A DNA stretch of 6,825 nucleotides from an uncultured Bacteroidales bacterium (GCA_937901185.1 CALCHR010000208.1:1-6825), one strand, 5' to 3'; shown: positions 1-4,448, numbered from the stretch's first letter. The notes: generated by a model from the letters alone, not told the origin. Numbers and translations: made by a program.

Positions 1-1
1 T

Positions 2-268
2 CTGTTTAATGGGGCTGAACTTGTTTCAACTCTTTGTCAGATAGTCGGTGCAGTCGGTTTCGGCTTTATGTGTGTGATGATTTTTATTAAAAGTAAATCT
101 CTTTTGCCTTGCATCATAACACATTCCGTGTTCAATACATTCAGTGTATTTGCCGCAGAAACTGAAATGCTGACAGATATAATTGTGTCAGTTATTATGC
201 TGATTATCACAGTAGGATATGCAATTATGATTACTCGTTTAGATAAAAAATTCAATAACCGCCCTTAG
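2..268 (+). CDS. CPBP-family intramembrane protease, C-terminal part (5' end outside window)
   Basis: The reading frame is open from the left edge and ends in TAG at 266-268; 88 codons are visible. Two hydrophobic segments (about residues 14-29 and 60-76) flank a short loop and the motif CIITHSVFNTF, whose H41 and N45 form the HxxxN signature of the last conserved motif of CPBP (Abi, CAAX protease and bacteriocin-processing) proteins. In that family the motif helps form the metal-dependent active site in the membrane; members act in bacteriocin self-immunity or surface-protein processing, and which applies here cannot be told. The protein ends in a charged tail typical of the family, so it may be complete at the C-terminus. 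The stop codon lies inside the downstream tRNA-Arg gene, an overlap that suggests either tight packing or an insertion junction. The internal ATG at 68 is not a likely start, because the frame continues upstream in family-like sequence. Confidence 0.7.
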   Translation: MFNGAELVSTLCQIVGAVGFGFMCVMIFIKSKSLLPCIITHSVFNTFSVFAAETEMLTDIIVSVIMLIITVGYAIMITRLDKKFNNRP

Positions 269-336
269 CTCAGCCCGGATAGAGTACCGGATTCCGATTC
301 CGATGGTCGTGGGTTCAAATCCCTCAGCGAGTACCA
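259..336 (+). tRNA. tRNA-Arg(CCG), acceptor stem poorly paired
   Basis: The D arm (GCTC/GAGT), anticodon arm (CGGA/TCCG with loop TTCCGAT, anticodon CCG), T arm with loop TTCAAAT and a 3' CCA are all present. The acceptor strands do not match: 5' CCGCCCT against 3' AGCGAGT pairs at only about four of seven positions, and the T stem has one T-T mismatch. The gene overlaps the end of the CPBP ORF. It may be a damaged or chimeric tRNA, for example at an integration junction, or an undermodelled functional one. Confidence 0.6.
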
Positions 337-753
337 GCATCCTAAGTAATTAGGACAGCCGACTACAAGATAGGTTCGGCGCAGTGATGAAGCAACATTT
401 CCCGACCACTTTGGGTATGTTGTGGAGCTTAATCGAGGGTTGTGTGGTTTCCACCCAGTGGTGTAGGAGAAATCTGAAAGAAAACACTCGGCGATGAAGC
501 AGTGTCTCGTCATGGGAGTAGCTGTGGAGCCTCTACCAGAGTTTGCAGGCCCAAGTAATGAGGGGGTAACTTTTATCCATGACTACGCCTTGAATGGGTG
601 AAAAACTGCATCGCTAAGTCGGCGTAAATTTGGGCTGGTAACCCTAGGCCTAACGGTTAAGATGTGAAAAAGCATCGCGATAACTTAGACTTGTCGTAAA
701 TAACTGACTAGGGGTGGATTGTTTAACCCGTGCCGAGTCGGCTTAGCAGAAAT
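337..753 (+). ncRNA. Gene-free 417-nt stretch, probable large structured RNA
   Basis: No credible ORF lies here, but perfect helices follow each other closely. TCCTAA/TTAGGA (340-345/350-355) is closed by a GTAA loop of GNRA type. GCCGA/TCGGC (358-362/376-380) has an inner CTA/TAG. CAACAT/ATGTTG (393-398/417-422) has an inner CCC/GGG. ACACT/AGTGT pairs 484-488 with 501-505. An eight-pair closing helix, GCTAAGTC/GGCTTAGC (613-620/740-747), ends six bases before tRNA-Met. The octamer-like segment GATGAAGCA occurs twice (387-395 and 493-501). Base composition looks like that of the tRNAs rather than the ORFs. Large ornate RNAs such as GOLLD and ROOL are known from phage tRNA arrays; I cannot assign this one to either. 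Confidence 0.55.
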
Positions 754-830
754 GCCTCGATAGCTCAGTTGGTTAGAGCGTCGGCCTCATATTCCGAAGG
801 TCAGTAGTTCAAATCTACTTCGAGGTACCA
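754..830 (+). tRNA. tRNA-Met (CAT)
   Basis: The acceptor GCCTCGA pairs with TCGAGGT, the D arm is GCTC/GAGC, and the anticodon loop is CTCATAT (CAT). The T loop is TTCAAAT and CCA is encoded. One C-T mismatch closes the anticodon stem. CAT could also be an Ile2-type tRNA read after lysidine modification; the sequence alone does not decide this. Confidence 0.92.
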
Positions 831-833
831 TAT

Positions 834-910
834 GCCTGGGTAGCTCAGCAGGTAGCAGCAGGGGACTGAAAATCCCCGTGTCGGCGGTTCGATTCCGTCC
901 CCAGGCACCA
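834..910 (+). tRNA. tRNA-Phe (GAA)
   Basis: The acceptor GCCTGGG/CCCAGGC is perfect. The anticodon stem GGGGA/TCCCC holds loop CTGAAAA (GAA). The T loop is TTCGATT and CCA is encoded. It lies three bases after tRNA-Met, so the two are probably cotranscribed. The D stem has one mismatch. Confidence 0.95.
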
Positions 911-1016
911 TACATATGCTTCCAACAGTATGTAAGATGTCCTCCCTCTGGAAATAATCCTCATAAACAGTATCAGCTGCCGCTGGTTGGATGAATAAAG
1001 CTGTTTGAATGGTTAT
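911..1016 (+). other. Structured spacer between tRNA-Phe and tRNA-His
   Basis: No ORF is seen. Two helix groups are visible: TACATA/TATGTA (911-916/929-934), starting directly after the tRNA-Phe CCA, and AAACAG/CTGTTT (965-970/1001-1006), which encloses CAGC/GCTG (974-977/982-985). This may be a processed trailer or leader, or an independent small RNA. Function is unknown. Confidence 0.35.
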
Positions 1017-1094
1017 GGTGAGTGTAGTTCAGTTGGTTAGAACGCCAGATTGTGGCTCTGGAGGTCGGCAGTTCGAGTCTGCTCACTTACCCCA
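1017..1094 (+). tRNA. tRNA-His (GTG)
   Basis: The acceptor GTGAGTG pairs with CACTTAC, and anticodon stem CCAGA/TCTGG holds loop TTGTGGC (GTG). The encoded G at -1 (1017) faces C73 (1091), the identity pair of bacterial tRNA-His. CCA is encoded. Confidence 0.96.
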
Positions 1095-1119
1095 TGAATG
1101 AGAAAGAAGTGTCGTTATT

Positions 1120-1302
1120 ATGAAAGCTAAACTAGAATGCCCTAAATGTGGACATGTATGGGAATACGGCTATTGGCAGTGGATATGGAAAGCACAGTTT
1201 CACTGGCTTGTTTTCAAATGTAATCCAGCTAATATTCGTGATTATAGAAAGACTAAGTGTCCTAATTGTGGCGAAAAGTCTTGGATTGCTCGCAATAAAT
1301 AA
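1120..1302 (+). CDS. Small zinc-ribbon protein, 60 aa
   Basis: The protein carries two CPxCG knuckles, C7/C10 and C47/C50, which together form a four-cysteine zinc-ribbon site. Between them lies an aromatic stretch rich in Trp (residues 14-32) with an extra Cys at 34. Such small ribbons bind nucleic acid or act as protein-interaction modules; nothing more specific is visible. The ATG has only a weak purine-rich ribosome site (GAAAGAAG, about 9 bases upstream). It sits 25 bases after tRNA-His and 4 bases before tRNA-Trp, so it is almost certainly on the tRNA transcript. A shadow frame exists on the other strand, but the paired cysteine motifs support this one. Confidence 0.75.
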   Translation: MKAKLECPKCGHVWEYGYWQWIWKAQFHWLVFKCNPANIRDYRKTKCPNCGEKSWIARNK

Positions 1303-1306
1303 GAAT

Positions 1307-1382
1307 AGGGGATTGGTGTAATCGGTTAGCATAGCTGTCTCCAAAATAGTTGGTCAGGGTTCGAGTCCTTGGTCCCCTGCCA
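1307..1382 (+). tRNA. tRNA-Trp (CCA)
   Basis: The acceptor AGGGGAT/GTCCCCT, anticodon stem GCTGT/ATAGT with loop CTCCAAA (CCA), T loop TTCGAGT, discriminator G and encoded CCA are all present. The anticodon reads UGG only, so there is no sign of UGA recoding. Confidence 0.95.
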
Positions 1383-1402
1383 AAATTTAGTTTATTTTGG
1401 CG

Positions 1403-1431
1403 TGATTATTTGCTAAGAATAGCTGTATAAT
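1403..1431 (+). promoter_or_regulatory. Probable promoter for tRNA-Cys and downstream genes
   Basis: A perfect -10 element TATAAT (1426-1431) precedes tRNA-Cys by nine bases, so the transcript would begin close to the tRNA 5' end. No clear -35 box is seen; the segment GTGATTATTTGCTAA upstream is largely shared with the promoter at 2001-2029, which argues that it is functional. An AT-rich perfect hairpin CCAAAAT/ATTTTGG (1380-1386/1394-1400) lies just upstream and could act as operator or weak stop. Confidence 0.6.
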
Positions 1432-1440
1432 AATTATGTC

Positions 1441-1515
1441 GGCAGCGTAGTCAAATGGTAAGGCGCAGGCCTGCAAAGCCTTGAGTTGGCGGTTCAAATC
1501 CGTCCGCTGCCTCCA
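1441..1515 (+). tRNA. tRNA-Cys (GCA)
   Basis: The acceptor GGCAGCG/CGCTGCC is perfect. The anticodon loop is CTGCAAA (GCA) on stem AGGC/GCCT. The T loop is TTCAAAT and T-CCA is encoded. It is the first gene behind the promoter at 1403-1431. Confidence 0.95.
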
Positions 1516-1524
1516 AATTAATAT

Positions 1525-1600
1525 GCGCCAGTAGCTCAGCTGGTAGAGCAGCGCCCTTTTAAGGCGTGGGTCGGGGGTTCGAGTCCCTTCTGGCGCACCA
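1525..1600 (+). tRNA. tRNA-Lys (TTT)
   Basis: The acceptor GCGCCAG/CTGGCGC is perfect, the D arm is GCTC/GAGC, and the anticodon stem GCGCC/GGCGT holds loop CTTTTAA (TTT). The T loop is TTCGAGT and ACCA is encoded. It starts nine bases after tRNA-Cys. Confidence 0.96.
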
Positions 1601-1658
1601 ACATATGTGGAATTCAAGCGGGTCCACCTCAAGGGCCTCCTGTAATAGCCAGTTATAT

Positions 1659-1735
1659 GCGGGATTGGTGTTTAATGGCTAGCACGTCAGTCTTCCAAAC
1701 TGAATGTACGGGTTCGAATCCCGTATCTCGCTCCA
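1659..1735 (+). tRNA. tRNA-Gly (TCC)
   Basis: The acceptor GCGGGAT pairs with ATCTCGC (one G-T). Anticodon stem TCAGT/ACTGA holds loop CTTCCAA (TCC). The T arm has loop TTCGAAT and TCCA is encoded. Confidence 0.95.
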
Positions 1736-1740
1736 TGTTT

Positions 1741-1860
1741 GGTGATAAGGTAGAATGGTTCTACTCCTCGCAGAATGAGCAGTCTGTTGAGATACAAAAA
1801 GTTCGCTACTTTGGAAACGTTTGCAGATAGGAAAAGCAAGTTCAATTCTTGCTATCACCT
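1741..1860 (+). tRNA. tRNA-like gene with a 66-nt anticodon region (interrupted or aberrant)
   Basis: The ends are tRNA-like and canonical: acceptor GGTGATA/TATCACC is perfect, two bases (AG) lead to a four-pair D stem GTAG/CTAC with loop AATGGTT, and the T arm GCAAG/CTTGC has loop TTCAATT with a four-base variable region before it. Where a 17-nt anticodon arm belongs there are about 66 nt (1766-1831) held by a short CCT/AGG helix. The insert folds at least one hairpin, AAAGT/ACTTT (1798-1802/1808-1812). Unlike its neighbours it lacks an encoded CCA (TTAG follows the acceptor stem). No anticodon with a T33 in a seven-base loop can be assigned. It could be an intron-bearing tRNA, a decayed tRNA or a tRNA mimic; the insert is too short for a group I ribozyme. 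Confidence 0.55.
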
Positions 1861-1990
1861 TAGGCATACAGAGGATACGTTCGATACGGTAAGCATCGGG
1901 TGATGCGTCTTCCGTCCTGAGAGCGCGTGAAGGAGAGCTGGTTCGAGTCCAATGGTGTAGTGGTTGCATACTGTATGGCTCTCTTAATTA
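1861..1990 (+). other. Pseudoknotted spacer with T-arm-like and D-arm-like segments in reverse order
   Basis: There is no ORF. The hairpin GCATC/GATGC (1893-1897/1902-1906, loop GGGT) sits inside ACGG/CCGT (1886-1889/1912-1915). CATACAG (1865-1871) pairs with CTGTATG (1971-1977), while GAGAGC (1933-1938) pairs with the adjacent GCTCTC (1978-1983), together making a pseudoknot with two coaxial helices. Within it GGTTCGAGTCC (1940-1950) looks like a T arm and is followed, not preceded, by a D-arm-like GTGTAGTGGTTGCAT. This may be a tRNA remnant or a structured RNA. Confidence 0.35.
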
Positions 1991-2000
1991 AAATTATTTA

Positions 2001-2029
2001 GTGAAAATTCGCTAAATATATTGTATAAT
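2001..2029 (+). promoter_or_regulatory. Probable promoter for the tRNA-like RNA at 2037
   Basis: The -10 TATAAT (2024-2029) lies seven bases before the first base of the 67-nt RNA, an ideal start distance. The string TGTATAATAAT and the upstream GTGAnnATTnGCTAA are shared with the promoter at 1403-1431. The upstream part is also an imperfect inverted repeat, TTTAGTGAA/TTCGCTAAA (1998-2017), which may be an operator. No classical -35 box is seen, suggesting an activator or a special sigma requirement. Confidence 0.6.
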
Positions 2030-2036
2030 AATATAT

Positions 2037-2103
2037 GTCTGCGTTGTGTAAGTGACAGCACGGTTTAAAACAGGTGTAGGTTTACAGCCTACCGTAGACA
2101 CCA
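2037..2103 (+). ncRNA. 67-nt tRNA-like RNA without a normal anticodon arm
   Basis: The acceptor GTCTGCG pairs with CGTAGAC (one G-T), followed by A73 and encoded CCA. A D-stem-like GTGT/GCAC and a T-stem GTAGG/CCTAC are present, but the T loop is TTTACAG, lacking the conserved TTCRA, and the D loop lacks GG. Only about 14 nt, including the small palindrome GTTTAAAAC, stand where anticodon arm and variable loop should be. It is not a usable translation tRNA as read here. Possible roles are a tRNA mimic, a minimal CCA-ended RNA or the 5' domain of a longer RNA running into the next region. Its own promoter starts right at its 5' end. Confidence 0.5.
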
Positions 2104-2428
2104 TGGTTCCACGTGAAACGATATATCGTGGTATAAATCCACCGGATGAGAATGGCTATAAGCACCGGAGAAATGCAAACGCGATCCCGTAGGAGAGTTA
2201 CAAGGGTGTAAGAGCTTAGTGATGGTACTTATCGAAATAATTAAAAGAAGGTAACCTAGCACACTAAGTAGCGTAAACCCATACGCAGTTGACCACATGG
2301 TAAGGTAAGGGACACAACTAACTGGAGGTCAACCATGATTTGTAGCGATCATGAGGCTGTAATAGTCACTCCAACAGCTACAGCAAAAGCGGTGAGGCGA
2401 GGAATGCAATAATACTGTGTTTTGAGTA
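2104..2428 (+). ncRNA. Gene-free 325-nt stretch, probable structured RNA
   Basis: No credible ORF lies here. Perfect helices follow one another: CCACG/CGTGG near 2110-2133, CTTAGTG/CACTAAG (2215-2221/2262-2268), GTTGACC/GGTCAAC (2288-2294/2327-2333), CATGAT/ATCATG (2334-2339/2348-2353) and GCTGT/ACAGC (2355-2359/2373-2377). The last three are directly adjacent. Two seven-pair perfect helices in so short a segment are unlikely in random sequence. It is probably cotranscribed with the 67-nt RNA upstream. No known riboswitch or ribozyme core was recognised. Confidence 0.5.
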
Positions 2429-2698
2429 ATGATGCGTAATCTAATGTCTGAAACATGCCAAGGTTACAAAAGTTGTTCAAAAGGTGAGGTTCTTGCAGAG
2501 CTTTGTTCTAGGCAAGAGTGTAACCGCTGCGTTGATTGGAGAATTAGTATGAAAAAATTTCCTAAGCTTAAAATGGAAAAAGATGAGCTTCGTGAGTATC
2601 TTGTGTTTAAGCACAGAGGTAAGAAAGTAGAAGCGAAAAAAGGCAAAGGTTCTAAATATAGCCGAAGCCGTATGAAACAAGATAATACAACATGGTAG
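2429..2698 (+). CDS. Small Cys-rich and basic protein, 89 aa (or 49 aa from an internal start)
   Basis: The N-terminal half carries five cysteines (C10, C16, C26, C31, C34) that could bind zinc; the C-terminal half (from about residue 41) is strongly basic, with runs of Lys, Arg and Ser, suggesting nucleic-acid binding. The first ATG has no clear ribosome site. The internal ATG at 2549 is preceded by TTGGAG at good spacing, so the true product may be the 49-aa basic part alone; the cysteine pattern upstream argues for the longer form. No family is recognised. It stands between two structured RNA stretches, with tRNA-Pro about 130 bases downstream. Confidence 0.5.
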   Translation: MMRNLMSETCQGYKSCSKGEVLAELCSRQECNRCVDWRISMKKFPKLKMEKDELREYLVFKHRGKKVEAKKGKGSKYSRSRMKQDNTTW

Positions 2699-2826
2699 TA
2701 AAAGTACGATCCATTAAAATAGCTACGACCCTTTTGTTACACCAAAAAGACTCTAATTAAATGGGTAGAGTGTGGGGTTGTCCTGCTTGGAGAATCGGGA
2801 GTGCAGGTGTTGTGTTACATAAATAT
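2699..2826 (+). other. Spacer folding as a small multibranched RNA
   Basis: There is no ORF. ACACC/GGTGT (2739-2743/2806-2810) encloses ACTCT/AGAGT (2750-2754/2767-2771), whose loop holds a GGG as in a D loop, and CCTGC/GCAGG (2782-2786/2803-2807), which shares two bases with the outer helix. The layout recalls a tRNA but no T arm or CCA fits. Confidence 0.3.
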
Positions 2827-2904
2827 CCGGGTGTAGCTCAGTTTGGCTAGAGCGCGTGATTTGGGATCACGAGGCCGCGAGTTCGAGTCTCGCCACTCGG
2901 ACCA
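2827..2904 (+). tRNA. tRNA-Pro (TGG)
   Basis: The acceptor CCGGGTG/CACTCGG has one G-T. Anticodon stem CGTGA/TCACG holds loop TTTGGGA (TGG). The T arm GCGAG/CTCGC has loop TTCGAGT and ACCA is encoded. Confidence 0.95.
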
Positions 2905-3260
2905 GTATACAGGCATGACGTCCTTCCTGTGGGTAAAGCTGTCAAGAACAAACTAAGAGCAAGGAGTTCCAATCTACCCCTGCCTGCACGGGTTAAAGTT
3001 TTAGACTTGCTCCATTAGTACTAGGTACAACAAAGCACTGACATGAGGGGCTCGGGTGCGATGTCTGTGAGGCCCTACGCAGATATGATGGCAACATTAA
3101 TCGCTATAGGATTGGTTGCAAACAATCCTATTATTTCCTATATACCATGTGTATAAAAGGATCTCGGTAATGACTAATTATCATTACTCGTTGGTGCTTA
3201 GAGGTACGGCGTAAGGCTAAGCGTTTTGACCAGACCAAAACTCGAAACGAAATACGTAAT
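2905..3260 (+). ncRNA. Gene-free 370-nt stretch with a chain of perfect hairpins
   Basis: Helices in order are GAGCAAG/CTTGCTC (2957-2963/3006-3012), GACAT/ATGTC near 3040-3064, ATAGGATTG/CAATCCTAT (3106-3114/3123-3131, eight-base loop), GTAATGA/TCATTAC (3167-3173/3181-3187, seven-base loop), GCTTAG/CTAAGC (3196-3201/3217-3222) and GTTTTG/CAAAAC (3223-3228/3236-3241, seven-base loop). The last three are almost contiguous and stop some 20 bases before the ribosome site of the next ORF. The nine-pair hairpin resembles a terminator stem but is not followed by a T run. The stretch may be a structured RNA and a 5' leader of the ORF at 3276. Confidence 0.5.
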
Positions 3261-3275
3261 AAAGGAGTACTATTT

Positions 3276-3437
3276 ATGGCTCTTGGTTTTAGCGATTTGC
3301 TTGAAAGCTATGAAAATGACTCTGAATTATATGATACTGGTTGTTCTTTGCTAGCAACTTCTGATGATAAGGAATATGCAGAAATTCAGAGTGAAAAGCA
3401 TGAACAGTCTGTGTCACCTTTAGGTACTTCAACATAA
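3276..3437 (+). CDS. Small acidic protein of unknown function, 53 aa
   Basis: An AAAGGAG site lies seven bases before the ATG, the best ribosome site in this half of the window, and the frame ends in TAA. The product is acidic and hydrophilic, starts MALGFSDLLESYEND, and has a single cysteine at 23 and a Ser/Thr-rich end. No family is recognised. The start resembles N-terminal segments of small phage proteins with no known role. The stop lies five bases before the 5' exon of tRNA-Thr, so ORF and tRNA probably share a transcript. Because the upstream chain of hairpins ends close to its ribosome site, its translation may be governed by RNA structure. Confidence 0.7.
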   Translation: MALGFSDLLESYENDSELYDTGCSLLATSDDKEYAEIQSEKHEQSVSPLGTST

Positions 3438-3442
3438 TATTT

Positions 3443-3993
3443 GCCGACGTAGCTCAATAGGCAGAGCAACTGATTTGTCAATCAAACTCAGCGAGAAATA
3501 AAAATGGAATTGTCAAGTAAACAGAAAGGCAACTTAACTGAGTTGCAGTGTATCGCTGCAGCTTGTGCTTGTGGTTGTCAGGTAAGTATCCCTTATGGTG
3601 ACAATGCCAAGTACGATTTTATCGCAGACATTGATGGCAGCCTGATTAAAATTCAGGTAAAAACTTCTTCACCAAAAGGTCCGGAAGCGTTTAAATTTTC
3701 TTGTAGAACCACGCATGTAAACTGTGCGGGTGTAAAAAATGAACGATATTCTGAAAAAGATGTTGATTATTTTGCTACATACTATCAAGGAAAAAGTTAT
3801 CTGGTTCCTGTACGTGAGTGTTCAGTAGAAAAGGTTTTAAGATTTGTTTATCCATCAAATGGCCAAAAACAAGGAATAACCCTTGCTTTTGAATATGAGA
3901 TAGAAAAACAAATACAAAAGATCAAGGAGAGAATTGCTGAGCATTGATAGATAAATCAGTAGGTTGCAGGTTCGATTCCTGTCGTCGGCTCCA
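3443..3993 (+). tRNA. tRNA-Thr (TGT) interrupted by a 475-nt insertion between positions 36 and 37
   Basis: Exon 1 (3443-3478) is exactly positions 1-36: acceptor GCCGACG, D arm GCTC/GAGC, stem ACTGA and loop bases TTTGT. Exon 2 (3954-3993) begins AATCAGT and continues with variable loop, T arm GCAGG/CCTGT with loop TTCGATT, acceptor CGTCGGC and TCCA. Joined, they give a perfect tRNA-Thr with loop TTTGTAA and anticodon TGT. The insertion (3479-3953) is almost entirely the endonuclease ORF, with 25 bases before and 6 bases after it. Position 36/37 is a known group I intron site in bacterial tRNAs, but no space for a ribozyme remains. The tRNA is either dead or matured by an unusual route. Confidence 0.9.
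3504..3947 (+). CDS. PD-(D/E)xK homing endonuclease, I-Ssp6803I-like, inside tRNA-Thr
   Basis: The 147-aa product matches the layout of the small PD-(D/E)xK endonucleases found in group I introns: E13 in the first helix, D38 in YDF, then Q51 and K53 in IQVK. These correspond in spacing to the Glu, Asp, Gln and Lys described for I-Ssp6803I, the enzyme of the Synechocystis tRNA-fMet intron. Such enzymes cut intronless copies of the host gene in the anticodon region so that repair copies the insertion. Length is family-typical and the protein ends in a charged amphipathic helix. The ribosome site is weak (GCGAG, about 9 bases upstream). Low GC and the lack of any flanking intron core set it apart from its relatives. 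The target is inferred to be the anticodon region of intact tRNA-Thr genes. Another PD-(D/E)xK nuclease role is possible but fits the position less well. Confidence 0.85.
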   Translation: MELSSKQKGNLTELQCIAAACACGCQVSIPYGDNAKYDFIADIDGSLIKIQVKTSSPKGPEAFKFSCRTTHVNCAGVKNERYSEKDVDYFATYYQGKSYLVPVRECSVEKVLRFVYPSNGQKQGITLAFEYEIEKQIQKIKERIAEH

Positions 3994-4125
3994 GCCCTGT
4001 TGGCTATTTGGGGCTTTAAGTGTACGGCGGAGCATGCACAATAAAATCCACCCACCCAGGCAACAAGATAATGCGAGCTAACCGCAAAAAGGCTTAGGTT
4101 GCCATTTACTATAATAAATCCACAA
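3994..4125 (+). other. Spacer with two stem-loops after tRNA-Thr
   Basis: AGCCC/GGGCT (3993-3997/4011-4015) starts at the last base of the tRNA CCA and is followed by TT only, so it is a poor terminator. GGCAAC/GTTGCC (4059-4064/4098-4103) encloses a 33-base loop that can fold further (CTAACC against GG-TTAG). Nothing else is recognised. The following GC-poor stretch is the leader of the ORF at 4136. Confidence 0.35.
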
Positions 4126-4135
4126 GGAGTTATGT

Positions 4136-4285
4136 ATGAGAAAGTCCGTTAAAAGATTTTATGAAATTGACCGCTCCTATGACTACGGAGATGCTTGTGG
4201 GTTTAAGAATACAAAACGAAATGTTGGGTTTGTCAAACATCGGTCTCACAAGAGATTAAGACAGCAATTAAAGAAATTTATTTGA
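4136..4285 (+). CDS. Small basic protein of unknown function, 49 aa
   Basis: AAGGAG (4124-4129) lies six bases before the ATG. An overlapping ATG at 4132 gives only seven codons. The product begins MRKSVKRFYEIDRSYDYGDA and is rich in Arg, Lys and His throughout, ending in a Lys/Arg/Gln helix; its pI must be very high and nucleic-acid or ribosome binding is a fair guess. It resembles the basic part of the ORF ending at 2698 only in composition and size. The TGA stop lies three bases before a tRNA-like gene, the same ORF-tRNA packing seen elsewhere in this array. No family is recognised. Confidence 0.7.
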   Translation: MRKSVKRFYEIDRSYDYGDACGFKNTKRNVGFVKHRSHKRLRQQLKKFI

Positions 4286-4288
4286 TAT

Positions 4289-4448
4289 GGGTAGCTCCTC
4301 ACGGGGTAGGATAAGTAGTATAACGAGCTATGAGAGTAAAAACTGTGGAAATAACCACCGAAAGCTTGCGCAAACCGGTGTAGCGTGGATGGGACTCCTC
4401 AGAAAGTTATGCGAAAGAAGAGAGGTTCGAGTCCTCTAGTACCCACCA
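4289..4448 (+). tRNA. tRNA-like gene with a 95-nt anticodon region (interrupted or aberrant)
   Basis: The 3' part is fully canonical: T arm AGAGG/CCTCT with loop TTCGAGT, acceptor AGTACCC, A73 and CCA. The 5' part gives GGGTA, then one extra G and CT as acceptor partner, and TCCT/AGGA (4296-4299/4308-4311) as D stem with a GGGG-containing loop, leaving no room for positions 8 and 9. The anticodon stem is replaced by GTATAAC/GTTATGC (4318-4324/4406-4412, seven pairs) enclosing 81 nt with hairpins GTGG/CCAC (loop AAATAA) and CACCG/CGGTG, which overlap by four bases and may be alternatives. No anticodon can be assigned. An intron-bearing or decayed tRNA are both possible; no group I core is seen. 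Confidence 0.5.

Noticed and set aside
387..505. C/D-box RNA, from TGATGA and CTGA
   Set aside because: Short motifs expected by chance, and C/D RNAs are not known from bacteria or their phages.
2037..2103. Suppressor tRNA with anticodon TTA or Leu(TAA)
   Set aside because: The bases TTTAAAA cannot be placed in a loop on a five-pair stem, and ORFs here end in all three normal stops.
3106..3140. Rho-independent terminator from the nine-pair hairpin
   Set aside because: The stem is followed by TATTTCC rather than a T run.
3443..3993. Ordinary group I intron in tRNA-Thr
   Set aside because: Only about 31 non-ORF bases are available and no P3-P7 core was seen; kept as an open question in the findings.
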